Shown here one piece after another: positions 36,035-45,168 of a stretch of DNA of 64,000 nucleotides. Origin of the DNA: Marinobacterium sp. xm-d-530 (GTDB lineage: Bacteria > Pseudomonadota > Gammaproteobacteria > Pseudomonadales > Balneatricaceae); the NCBI RefSeq assembly GCF_013283365.1, contig NZ_WBYM01000001.1, positions 310,001 through 374,000 on the forward strand, written 5' to 3'. Both the position numbers and the translations under genes were made by a program. Each line of letters begins with the position of its first letter. Positions within the stretch are counted from its first letter, which is position 1. The notes below the pieces were generated by a model that was given only the letters and a program-made list of their open reading frames with translations, did not search any database and had not been told where the DNA came from.

Positions 36035-38546
36035 CAGGTATACCTTTAAACAGAAATTCTTCCATTTGCTCGCCAAGATCAATGTAATTGAATTGCTTCA
36101 GAGCAAAAGCCTTCCCTCGCTCGCCCATTTCCTGTAACTCCTGCCTAGCCATTTGAGAGGCCGCCGCTATGGCCTCAGCCAAGCGGTCAGCACTTCCGGC
36201 GGGAACGGTAAACCCAGCACCCGATTGGCCAATAAAGTCACACGCACCCGAGTAAGCGTGTATTACGGGTGTACCAGACATTAGATATTCGGGTATCTTG
36301 TTTGCTGCAACACCGAATCGATAGATGGGCTCATCTCGCCAACCTATGTAACAGAGGTCGAACAGCTTCAGAATCGAGGGGACCTCGGCCTTAGGCACAG
36401 GGTCTAAAATGACTACTGACTCTAGCCCATTATCTGCAACAAACCGTTCTAACGCGCCACGTTCGTTTCCCCTACCGACCAGTACGAATGCTAAATGCTT
36501 ATTGGCTCGCAATTTAAGCGCCGCATCTAACAGTACATCCATAGCATTAGCAGCGCCAAGAGTTCCTACATAACCAATAACAAACTTATCTTTGGGTATT
36601 GCCGCTCGCAATCTTTGCGAAGCATTAGAAGTGTCAAATTCGGCTACGGAAATGCCATTAGGAATCCAGCGAAACTCAACTTTCTTTTCGCATTCGCTGA
36701 CAATATGAGCCTCTGCATTTGGGAGGTTCGAAACTAAGGAGTCACTACTACGATAGGCCTTCCGTTCGATGTATCCCATCAATACTACGAGCGGGTTGTA
36801 GACCGAAAGCCCCCCCAACTCTATGAGGGTTAGAGGCCAGATATCACGAATTTCAAAGACTAATTTAGCACCATATCTTCGCGCCAAGCGCCGCGCCGCT
36901 AAGAAGCCGATTGGTGAAGGAGAGGAATACAAAACAACATCAGGCCTCTCTCCAGCCACTGCTGGCACTTTCAAGACCTGCCAAGAAAAAACAAACCAAT
37001 TGAGTATCCTTTTGACACTGCGCGCTTCAGCATTTTTAAGGCATTTGAGCCAAGTGTATTTTGCGGCCCCCTCATCAGTAACTTTGTAGTCGCCGACCAC
37101 CGGAACGGGTGACCTTAAAAGATGATTTGCAGCCGACGCTATGACTCGCACATTCACTCCCTGCGACGCCATCTGCTGCCCAAGGTAGTAGTGCCTGCCA
37201 CCCATCCCAATGAGTGGAGTGGATGCATACTGATTAATAATCCATAGGGTTCTGCTTCGGGCCCGATCCGTTGAAGGTTGAAACGCCTCTTCAGAGTCCA
37301 ACGTATAAGGCGCTATTTGCGCGGATCGGTAACCCCGCCCCTCATAAGAAAGGGTCAGGATTTGGTGGAGTTTTTCAAACAGAATATCTCGACCGAAGTA
37401 TTTCTCAGCAAGAAATTCTGCCTGCTCCGAAGCCTTCATCAACCACTCATTGTCATTCATTCGCTCGTGAATTAGCTCTGCGGCTTCATCAATCGGCATG
37501 CGCCAAGTCGAGAGACCACAGGTACTCCGGGCGACGAGCTCGTGCATCCACCCCCCGTGATTTACAAGAACCGGTTTCTTCGCAGCCAATGAATCAAAGA
37601 ACTTATTTGCCGAATTGGCCCTAGCCTCAGGCAAATCGATAACAATATTAGATGCCATCGTGCAGACGCGATACAAAGATGCTATTTGATATTTATCAAC
37701 AGGGGCAATAAATCGAATATATTCATTTAGTACACCAGATTTCCGTGCTAGATCAATACACTGGAGTTTCTCGCGACCATCCCCTACAACCAATATACGT
37801 ACATTGGACTCCATCTTTTTCAGTTGAAAAGCAACATCCACCAGGTACTCAAGACCATTAACCTTTCCCAAGGTGCCCGTATAGAGGAGCAGAGGTACAG
37901 ACTGCCAATCCTTGGGTACGCAATTACTTTCGGATTCGGCCTCAGCAAATAGTTCGATGTCACAACTATTTGGTATCACTGCCACTTTGTTTGGATTAGT
38001 GCCTGCACGTATAACGCCATCTCTCATACCCGGGGATAGAGCTATGATTGATTCGCTACAGCGATAAGCTAGCTTTTCTAGGCCTTTTGCAAGAAGCTGC
38101 ATAACAGGGTTTCGCAACGCGCCTATGGCTATTGGCATTTCGGGCCAGAGGTCCCTAACCTCAAATACAAACGGCCGATATTTCCCAAACCCAGATGCCA
38201 GGAGACCGGGTACAGCGATTGAAAGCGGTGTACTGGTTGCGAAGACAAGATCAGCCCCAATTCTTAGCGATCTAAATGATGATGCCAGCGCAAATCTTAC
38301 AAAAACCAGCATACGGGCTAAATAACTGAGGTGGTTGGAATAGGCCAAGGGGTACCAATGAACGTTTATTCCGGACTCATCGGTGCGGCGCCAACCTTGT
38401 GCTACCGTTGCTTTCGCATCCCTGTCAGTCGTGAGGATATGGACTTCATGACCTTTTGCCACTAAGCGTTTGGCAAACTCATAAGAACGGGTACTTCCTC
38501 CCATGCTAGGAGTATTGAAGTACTGGTGTAGATAAACAATTTTCAA
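36027..38546 (-). CDS. Fused double GT4 glycosyltransferase
   Basis: This 839-residue protein is two GT4 (WbuB-like) glycosyltransferases in one chain. The first starts MKIVYLHQYFNTPSMGGSTR and has FEVRDLWPEMPIAIG near residue 130 and a GT-B C-terminal half with ARANSANKFFDSLAAKKPVL. The second begins near residue 430 (LWIINQYASTPLIGMGGRHY), with FEIRDIWPLTLIELGG and GVAANKIPEYLMSGTPVI. Each half has its own donor-binding region, so both may be active and add two sugars in turn. No frame break is seen. Confidence 0.88.
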   Translation of the reverse strand: MKIVYLHQYFNTPSMGGSTRSYEFAKRLVAKGHEVHILTTDRDAKATVAQGWRRTDESGINVHWYPLAYSNHLSYLARMLVFVRFALASSFRSLRIGADLVFATSTPLSIAVPGLLASGFGKYRPFVFEVRDLWPEMPIAIGALRNPVMQLLAKGLEKLAYRCSESIIALSPGMRDGVIRAGTNPNKVAVIPNSCDIELFAEAESESNCVPKDWQSVPLLLYTGTLGKVNGLEYLVDVAFQLKKMESNVRILVVGDGREKLQCIDLARKSGVLNEYIRFIAPVDKYQIASLYRVCTMASNIVIDLPEARANSANKFFDSLAAKKPVLVNHGGWMHELVARSTCGLSTWRMPIDEAAELIHERMNDNEWLMKASEQAEFLAEKYFGRDILFEKLHQILTLSYEGRGYRSAQIAPYTLDSEEAFQPSTDRARSRTLWIINQYASTPLIGMGGRHYYLGQQMASQGVNVRVIASAANHLLRSPVPVVGDYKVTDEGAAKYTWLKCLKNAEARSVKRILNWFVFSWQVLKVPAVAGERPDVVLYSSPSPIGFLAARRLARRYGAKLVFEIRDIWPLTLIELGGLSVYNPLVVLMGYIERKAYRSSDSLVSNLPNAEAHIVSECEKKVEFRWIPNGISVAEFDTSNASQRLRAAIPKDKFVIGYVGTLGAANAMDVLLDAALKLRANKHLAFVLVGRGNERGALERFVADNGLESVVILDPVPKAEVPSILKLFDLCYIGWRDEPIYRFGVAANKIPEYLMSGTPVIHAYSGACDFIGQSGAGFTVPAGSADRLAEAIAAASQMARQELQEMGERGKAFALKQFNYIDLGEQMEEFLFKGIPDA

Positions 38547-39670
38547 TTTAGCAGGTCTTGATAAAGTGCAAGGAGTTTCTCTTGTTCTACACCCCAGTTA
38601 AATCGGGTCTCAACTGCTCGCCGACCCGCAAGCCCCATTGCACGACTCATCTCCGGGTTAGCGATGGCTCTATCTATAGCGTCAGCAATTTCATGAGGCT
38701 TTAAAGGGTCAACAAAGTAGGCGCACTCCACTCCCTCAAGCAAGGTCCGCCAATACTTAAAATCAGAGGCAATCACAGGCAATCCAGCAGCCATATACTC
38801 GAACATTTTGACCGGCACCGACTCCACATAGCTCGGAGTCGGCCGCAGCGTTACCAAACCTGCAGAAGAGCGTTCCATAACTTCGGCAACCTCATCTCTA
38901 TTGAGGAAACCAAGTTCATCAACCTGCTGCCAGCCCGGATCCGCCCTACACTGCTGTTCACAGTCATTTTCTGCAAACCGGCCACCCAGCAATAAACGTG
39001 CACCAGACTTCGAGATAGAGAGTGCCTGCACAAGCTCAGCAATACCCCTAGTTGCCGTCATCGCGCCGACATAACACACATTTGAGCCACAACAACCATT
39101 CCCCTCTGCGGCCACATCTGAATCTAACTGAGAGTTAAATTCCTGAAGCGCGGGATAGTTATTGACGGTTACAACCTTGGGATGGAATCCTGAAAACTTC
39201 CGTTCTATAAGCTCCGTGGCTGACACAACGGCTGTAAAACGTTTCACCAATACTGATTCTACAAATGCATAGACCTTTGAGAGAACAACCCGAAGAGACG
39301 GCGCTATGTAGTGCTTTGAAAGAATCTGTTTGGGCACATCTTCATGCGAATCGAAAATAACTTGATGCCCCAGAGCCCGGAGTAAAAATCCGACCAGCAA
39401 GAGTTCCGGGTCATGAATATGATACAGATCAGCGTTCAGTTTACGCGCTTTACGATACACACGTGGAACTGTTCGCAAAAGCCGAGACAGCCGCCCGTGC
39501 AGCCTGCCAACATCGATAACCTGGACCGACGCAACGTTCTCATCACCCAGTCCATCGGCAACAACTAGACTTACTGCGTATCCCGCCTCGGCCAGAGTGC
39601 AGCACTCCTTGACGAAAATACGCGTATCCCTCCGCGGATGTACGCTAGTCAGATGGGCAATACTATACAT
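38543..39670 (-). CDS. Glycosyltransferase, GT4 type
   Basis: This 375-residue GT-B enzyme has the N-terminal SIAHLTSVHPRRDTRIFVKE segment, common in a group of cluster GT4 proteins, and YHIHDPELLLVGFLL near residue 95. The donor-binding region includes SVPVKMFEYMAAGLPVIASD, with the E-x7-E type motif of GT4. It overlaps its neighbours by a few bases on both sides. The sugar it transfers cannot be told. Confidence 0.85.
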   Translation of the reverse strand: MYSIAHLTSVHPRRDTRIFVKECCTLAEAGYAVSLVVADGLGDENVASVQVIDVGRLHGRLSRLLRTVPRVYRKARKLNADLYHIHDPELLLVGFLLRALGHQVIFDSHEDVPKQILSKHYIAPSLRVVLSKVYAFVESVLVKRFTAVVSATELIERKFSGFHPKVVTVNNYPALQEFNSQLDSDVAAEGNGCCGSNVCYVGAMTATRGIAELVQALSISKSGARLLLGGRFAENDCEQQCRADPGWQQVDELGFLNRDEVAEVMERSSAGLVTLRPTPSYVESVPVKMFEYMAAGLPVIASDFKYWRTLLEGVECAYFVDPLKPHEIADAIDRAIANPEMSRAMGLAGRRAVETRFNWGVEQEKLLALYQDLLN

Positions 39671-40883
39671 CTGCCTTCTGCCCTGTACCTATTGGCCGAA
39701 CATCGTGATAAGCAAGCCCCAACAGCACTGCAAAGATAGCGCCTGAATAAGAAACAAATATAAACTCGGAACCGAAGCCAAACACAAAACCAAAAGCCAA
39801 GACTACGATCATGAGAGGCCGAACAAAATACTGATTATCACGCTTGAAAATTGGTTTAGTACTTACAGTAAACCAAATCAACCATAGGAAAAAGCCGACG
39901 ATGCCCCACTCGAAAATTAGACGGCCGTACAGTTGATCAAAGCCCAAAAGTGACGTCTTGCCATACTCCAGCGCCTTAAGGTAGGAATCTGCGCCAGGTC
40001 CATTGCCGAAAAGGGTGCAGAACACTGAATCACAAGAGCCTGTGAACGAAGCATCCATTTTATCCAATCGATAAGCCAGCTTCCGTGGAAGATGACCAAT
40101 GCGCCAGAAAAAGCCGGCCAGACGTTCCCAAAAAACCACTCCGAAAAAAACGATCACTGCGAAGATATATCTTGAAAATTTAATCTTTGGAAACGGTAAT
40201 CTGAATAGCGCCCAAGCTACTATACCCGCTAGGAACGCCCCTAAAAACGCCACTGTCGCGGAGATGGTTAATGTCCACAACGCGAGTAACGCCGCTATAA
40301 TACCGATAAAACCCACTTTCCAATCAGAGCGGAGAACCGAGAAGAAAAGAAAATATATACTCACTGAGGCGAGCATAAATCCAGTGATGGCAGGCGCATG
40401 GGTTCCCAACAGACTTACGGGGCTATATGCATTAACTACTGTAACCTCGAATACTACCCGGTAGACTGAGGTCGCAAGCGCAGCGAGTACACCTATCGTA
40501 ATCCCGAAACGCACCCACCTAGATAAACTTAGGTTAATAAAACGCCGATAAAATTCAAAAACCACAACGAAAGCTACCGCTCTGGCGCCTAAAACGGCAA
40601 CAAAGAAGTAATCATTAATCTGAGAAATTACACTGACAACACCGACTACCATGCCATAACCGCAAAGTAAGACGGAGGGCAACAGTGTGCGAAAGCTTTT
40701 TCGCTTTGCGACGTAATAAAGTATAAAGGGAAGCAGAAAATCTGCATACATTATCCCCCTATACGGCGAAGTACCAGACACCACTAGTAAGGGATAGAGC
40801 ACAGCGACTAACCGTATACAATCCGTTCCTCGGATAAACTCTGACGGGCCAGATGGCCAGCCGACCGCATTTGATCTAAACAT
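39663..40883 (-). CDS. Wzy-like polysaccharide polymerase
   Basis: This 406-residue integral membrane protein has about eleven to twelve hydrophobic segments and a large loop after residue 260 that contains CDSVFCTLFGNGPGADSYLK. The segment FGNGPGADSYL and the QLYGRLIFEWGIVGFFLW that follows are like the Wzy_C region of O-antigen polymerases. It would join lipid-linked repeat units at the periplasmic face. Sequence signals in Wzy are weak, so the call rests largely on topology and place between glycosyltransferases and a sugar amidotransferase. Confidence 0.75.
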   Translation of the reverse strand: MFRSNAVGWPSGPSEFIRGTDCIRLVAVLYPLLVVSGTSPYRGIMYADFLLPFILYYVAKRKSFRTLLPSVLLCGYGMVVGVVSVISQINDYFFVAVLGARAVAFVVVFEFYRRFINLSLSRWVRFGITIGVLAALATSVYRVVFEVTVVNAYSPVSLLGTHAPAITGFMLASVSIYFLFFSVLRSDWKVGFIGIIAALLALWTLTISATVAFLGAFLAGIVAWALFRLPFPKIKFSRYIFAVIVFFGVVFWERLAGFFWRIGHLPRKLAYRLDKMDASFTGSCDSVFCTLFGNGPGADSYLKALEYGKTSLLGFDQLYGRLIFEWGIVGFFLWLIWFTVSTKPIFKRDNQYFVRPLMIVVLAFGFVFGFGSEFIFVSYSGAIFAVLLGLAYHDVRPIGTGQKADV

Positions 40884-42705
40884 GCTGAGTATATAATTTC
40901 GGTATGGAGTTGATCACTTTAATGACGTGTTCAAAATCCATATCCAAGGTATCAAGATACCACCGTATATTCTGATAACGCGGACGATTCTCTATCTCTA
41001 CTAACCTGAGCGCCTCATCTCTACTCAATTGGCCTTCACGGATTTGGTTGCTACGAAAAGTGTCATGCTCAGTAAAACCAGCAACTGTGTAGTAAATATA
41101 GTTGTACAGTGCGGCTGTGCCATCCCCTATACGCCAGGTAGTCGTTGTATCAGGCGCCTTTTCCCAGTCGTATTGATTCAATAGAGTGTCGTCAATAATC
41201 GACTCATCCCAACGCCAATAGTCAAAAATGTGGTAGTAGTCCTTCTTCTCTGTAAAGCTGCGGAAATATTCTCCCGAAAGCGTATCGAACAAAGAACGAT
41301 TGAAGTATCCAGGGCTCTCCAGCATGGCCTTCGTACGCTGATAATGGTAACGAAGTTGCTTTGCTATACCATGCGAATAGACATTCTTCTCCTCAAAATC
41401 TGGTGGTATCCCAAGGAAACCCGTTTTGAAGTGCGTAACCTCAAGAGGATTAACTCCCCAAAGATTAAGCTGAACACCGGTCTGCTTTTTTACAGTTTCA
41501 ACATGACGGAAAAAGTGCTTATCACCGGCGGTCAGCATAGCCATCATCCCTAGGTGAGGGGACTTTAGCCACGCTTCAAGATTCAATCGAATATTTCGAC
41601 GTTTCTTGCCTATATCGGCAGCGATGATGATATTTTCGACACCTAGTTTGGAACACATACGACTGATATTACGACGCCCCAAATCAGTCACCATACCCCA
41701 ATCATAGGTATACGTAACAGGCGCCATCTTTAGCTCTTCTACGATAAGATGCAATCCGTAACAACTATCTCGCCCTCCAGAGAAAGGCACTATACAGTCG
41801 ATACCGGATTCCTTTCGATAGGGCTTAACTAAGTCAAAAAGTTCGCTCTTAGGCTTAGGAACATTTCGCAGCTTGTAGCTGTTGCAATAATTACACACTC
41901 CATTCGCGTCAAAACTGATGAACGGCATAGTTTCAGGGAGAATACAGCGGCTACATCTTTTAACTTCTGCCGGCTCATAACTCAGCATTTTCTCTTGAGA
42001 CGAGAAAGCCTGGAACTTAGGAATAAGGTTACGCTGCACTCGATCAAACTCATTTACCCTAACCTCCCCTTTGACAGGGTGAAAATCGAATACTCGACCA
42101 TCTTCCCTAATCTGGGAGATATTCTCACAGCCAATTTCGGTCAATGGGAACCGCTCAGATGAAAAATAAGAGTCTTCTGATTTGGTGCCTACATAAAGGC
42201 TGCCATTATTAGAAAATACAACTCCAAGCCCCAATTTCGGCAGAAGGACTGCGGCAGATACAACACCATCGCAAGCTTCCAAAACCGTCTTTGGAATATT
42301 TTCGACAGTCCCTCCCTTAGCAAGGAGATCCTCCACAATGGCCGCGATTACTTCCGAATCAATTTCTAGATTTCGTTCTAATCCTGTGCTCGCCCACAAA
42401 TCAGCATCGTTCACAATAATGCCGTTGTGAACCACTATGATATCGTGTCGTACGACCGGTTGATTATCAGCTGACCCATTTGTCATAAGCCGACTGTGAC
42501 CAACAATAACCTGGTCCTTTTGCGACAATGAAACTTCCCTGAACAGCTTCCTGATATCAAAATCAGCCTTAAATACCTTACAGTCTGTTCCTATGCCTAC
42601 TAATCCACTCGAATCTCTTCCCCGTTGCCTGGCATGATTCGCAAGAACCCTAACATCGCTTTGCGAGGCTCTTGCTTTTGAGAAAACACCAAATATTCCG
42701 CACAT
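40876..42705 (-). CDS. Fusion of class II glutaminase and N-acetyl-sugar amidotransferase
   Basis: The first 220 residues are a class II glutamine amidotransferase: Cys2 in MCGIFGVF is the nucleophile, with GHSRLMTNGSADNQP (69-83) and VVHNGI (91-96) forming the glutamine site. From about residue 245 follows an N-acetyl-sugar amidotransferase of the WbpG/PseA type. It has a C251-C254 / C271-C274 zinc-like knuckle and the ATP-pyrophosphatase loop SGGRDS (309-314). WbpG-type enzymes turn an N-acetyl group into an amidino group, normally with ammonia from separate HisH/HisF-like proteins. Here the glutaminase is built in. No frame break is seen. Confidence 0.85.
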   Translation of the reverse strand: MCGIFGVFSKARASQSDVRVLANHARQRGRDSSGLVGIGTDCKVFKADFDIRKLFREVSLSQKDQVIVGHSRLMTNGSADNQPVVRHDIIVVHNGIIVNDADLWASTGLERNLEIDSEVIAAIVEDLLAKGGTVENIPKTVLEACDGVVSAAVLLPKLGLGVVFSNNGSLYVGTKSEDSYFSSERFPLTEIGCENISQIREDGRVFDFHPVKGEVRVNEFDRVQRNLIPKFQAFSSQEKMLSYEPAEVKRCSRCILPETMPFISFDANGVCNYCNSYKLRNVPKPKSELFDLVKPYRKESGIDCIVPFSGGRDSCYGLHLIVEELKMAPVTYTYDWGMVTDLGRRNISRMCSKLGVENIIIAADIGKKRRNIRLNLEAWLKSPHLGMMAMLTAGDKHFFRHVETVKKQTGVQLNLWGVNPLEVTHFKTGFLGIPPDFEEKNVYSHGIAKQLRYHYQRTKAMLESPGYFNRSLFDTLSGEYFRSFTEKKDYYHIFDYWRWDESIIDDTLLNQYDWEKAPDTTTTWRIGDGTAALYNYIYYTVAGFTEHDTFRSNQIREGQLSRDEALRLVEIENRPRYQNIRWYLDTLDMDFEHVIKVINSIPKLYTQHV

Positions 42706-42707
42706 AA

Positions 42708-43841
42708 CTAACCTTCAATAACCTGATTGTATAGTGATATCAACTTGCGCTCTTGTGCACCCCAGGACAGTTCGTCTAGGTTAATAGGTTGAGGAGAGAA
42801 TTCGATAAGACCGCTTTCAAATTTTCCTATTCCGTCGGATATGGATGACACCGATAAATCAACACAAACACCCAGGCTGTAATCCCCCACCAACTCAGCT
42901 ATATCCGGAAAATTACTCGCCAGCACGGGAATTCCAGAAAAAGCGTATTCAAATAATTTGTTAGGTAAGCAATAGTAATCGCTTAGAGAAACATTCTGAA
43001 TCAGACACAACCCAACATCAGCAGATCGAGCAACTTCAACGACGCGACTGTGCTCAACTGGATCATGCACATGTATATTCGCACTCTTCGAAGCGATCAA
43101 CTTGATACGCTCAGAGTACTCACCACCTCCGAGGAAAACCAAATGAGAGCTTGGATGATCCTCGAATGCCTCAAGAACCAAGTCTAAACCCCTACCTCTC
43201 ATTAAAAGCCCGACGTAAATGAACAAAGTTGCATCGCGTGGTATCGAAAACTTGTCCCTCAAGTATTGTTTATCGGAAGTTGCGTTGTCGCTGTAAACAG
43301 GGGAATTCATCACTACAGTGCTTAGCTTAGAGCCGATGTTGGTCTGATACCATGTATCAATTGAGGGACTTACGACAACCAATCCGTCAACAGCCGACCA
43401 AAACCAACGTTCAAGGCGATAAATTAGACGCCCTTTGAATTCAGACAGACCATTCCGATTCGATTCCAATTCGTGAGCGTCATAAACTAGCTTGTATCGA
43501 AAGGCGAATTTAAATAAGTATGCTAATGGAAGCATAATAAAATCATTACAGTGAACCACATCAGGACGCACTTTCCTTACCAGTGGAAAAACCCTCAGCA
43601 CTATTTCTAAGTAAATAACTAAGGCTCGAATACCTTTAGGTATATACCTGTACCTCCTTGACTTAACACGAATGCTCGTAATATCAAGTGCAGATGATTT
43701 ATGACTTTTTGGTGATTCATCCTCTAGCCCGACTCCTGAAACAACAAACCCGTTACGCGCGGCGGCTCCCATTTCCTTTAATATTCTCGAATCGACTCTG
43801 ATATCAGAATGACTCAAGTGCAATAGACGATTAGCGTTCAT
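42708..43841 (-). CDS. Glycosyltransferase, GT4 type
   Basis: This 377-residue GT-B protein starts NANRLLHLSHSDIRVDSRILKE, much like the GT4 at 38543 (SIAHLTSVHPRRDTRIFVKE). It has DVVHCNDFIMLPLAYL near residue 95 and YDAHELESNRNGL near 120. The donor region is YCLPNKLFEYAFSGIPVLAS. It sits two bases ahead of the amidotransferase gene in the same direction. The acceptor and donor are unknown. Confidence 0.85.
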   Translation of the reverse strand: MNANRLLHLSHSDIRVDSRILKEMGAAARNGFVVSGVGLEDESPKSHKSSALDITSIRVKSRRYRYIPKGIRALVIYLEIVLRVFPLVRKVRPDVVHCNDFIMLPLAYLFKFAFRYKLVYDAHELESNRNGLSEFKGRLIYRLERWFWSAVDGLVVVSPSIDTWYQTNIGSKLSTVVMNSPVYSDNATSDKQYLRDKFSIPRDATLFIYVGLLMRGRGLDLVLEAFEDHPSSHLVFLGGGEYSERIKLIASKSANIHVHDPVEHSRVVEVARSADVGLCLIQNVSLSDYYCLPNKLFEYAFSGIPVLASNFPDIAELVGDYSLGVCVDLSVSSISDGIGKFESGLIEFSPQPINLDELSWGAQERKLISLYNQVIEG

Positions 43842-43866
43842 ATAAACCTTTTTTAAAAACCAAAAA

Positions 43867-45126
43867 CTATCTCAGAAACCGCTTTACTTTTGATATAACC
43901 GGGTAAGAATTAAGCATTTTCTTGATTCTAACCTTATTCCAAAAAAAATAAGAAGCTAACCCACTCTCTGCTGCATGGCGTTTTGATAGAACTAAGTCGT
44001 TTCTGCTAACAGAAAGTGATCTGGAAGCCAAATTAGCTTTGTCCCAAGCTAGCTCAGCAATCTCAGCCACAATGGTTGATCTTAGCAACCTATTTTCAGA
44101 AAGTATTTTTTCTTTAAAAGAGCTACCAATCTTAGCTACCAATTTATCATCTGACATATACTGAAAGACTTCTCGCAGGTTACCGCAATCCTCCTCAAGC
44201 GGGATAAAGTCAACATACGGTTCCATCAAACCAGAATAACTACCTGGCGTAGCTAACTGAATCGTTTCCGCCAAACCTGACTCAATGTTCCGCGGAGAAA
44301 TCGCCGTAAAGACGACCTGTTTATCTACACCGGCATAACAATTCTCGGACGCCTCTGAATAACTGGCTAGTGGGTACTTTTCGACGCAACGCCTGTAATC
44401 GCCGTAGGGGTCTAAAAGGCTACTCCCCGATGGAGTGACAATACAAAATTTCGAGTTCATGAGAAACTCGTGCCAGCGCGCTCCCGGTATAGTGTCGGAG
44501 GTACGATTTGAAATATCTATTACCAATTGGTGATCTAGCTTGTCCGATTCAGCCTTAAATCTATCAGCTATTGCATATTTAAGGTTCCGTAAATGGCAGC
44601 GATTGGCACTGCTACTGTGCGTGCGATATGAAATGTCAATAGACCGTTCAGTCGAGGGTCTGACAGACTTCCACTGTTCTACCCAAGTTTCGTCGATATA
44701 ACCTGTGTAACCTAACCTGAGAGAGGCTTTTTGGCTAGATTTCGGATACAGTAAATCCCAGTTTTCCGGACACACTGGGTATATGTAATCCACTTGCCAG
44801 TCGAACAGCCAACTATCAAGGATCGCCGAAGAATCATAATCATCTTGTGGTAAAGCAACCTTGCACGCGTCTGAAGCCCTTATAAAATCATAAACTGATT
44901 TCGTATGTTCCAAACGCTGAGGTAAATGGCGATCACACAAAAATGTCGGGCCTAAAATGATCAAATGGTAGTCGATATCCTTAGCGTACTCGGGGAATGG
45001 GATATCTGCATCGTGAACAATACAATTATGTTCAGGCAAGCACTCTTTAAACATGAACTCGAGAGATCTTACGGCCTCCCTGTAATTCAATGGATCACCC
45101 ATTCTATGTAGGCTTAGGATATTCAA
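43867..45126 (-). CDS. Exostosin-like glycosyltransferase (tentative)
   Basis: This 419-residue protein is not clearly recognised. The C-terminal half has FLMNSKFCIVTPSGSSLLDP, then GDYRRCVEKY and later YSGLMEPYVDFIPLEEDCGNL, a pattern like exostosin/GT47-type or CgeB-like glycosyltransferases. The N-terminal half is GT-B-like. The start is a TTG at 45126, inside a run of five-base repeats, with only a weak GGAA ahead. An ATG at 45102 is a possible alternative. Place among glycosyltransferases supports the guess. Confidence 0.55.
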   Translation of the reverse strand: MNILSLHRMGDPLNYREAVRSLEFMFKECLPEHNCIVHDADIPFPEYAKDIDYHLIILGPTFLCDRHLPQRLEHTKSVYDFIRASDACKVALPQDDYDSSAILDSWLFDWQVDYIYPVCPENWDLLYPKSSQKASLRLGYTGYIDETWVEQWKSVRPSTERSIDISYRTHSSSANRCHLRNLKYAIADRFKAESDKLDHQLVIDISNRTSDTIPGARWHEFLMNSKFCIVTPSGSSLLDPYGDYRRCVEKYPLASYSEASENCYAGVDKQVVFTAISPRNIESGLAETIQLATPGSYSGLMEPYVDFIPLEEDCGNLREVFQYMSDDKLVAKIGSSFKEKILSENRLLRSTIVAEIAELAWDKANLASRSLSVSRNDLVLSKRHAAESGLASYFFWNKVRIKKMLNSYPVISKVKRFLR

Positions 45127-45139
45127 TTCAATTCAATTC
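45121..45139. repeat. Five-base tandem repeat at a start codon
   Basis: The unit ATTCA is repeated almost four times, covering the TTG start of the gene at 43867-45126 and the bases between it and its weak ribosome-binding site. Gain or loss of one unit would shift the frame or the spacing. Confidence 0.6.
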
Positions 45140-45168
45140 CGTGTGTAAAGCAACAATTTGCTACAGAT

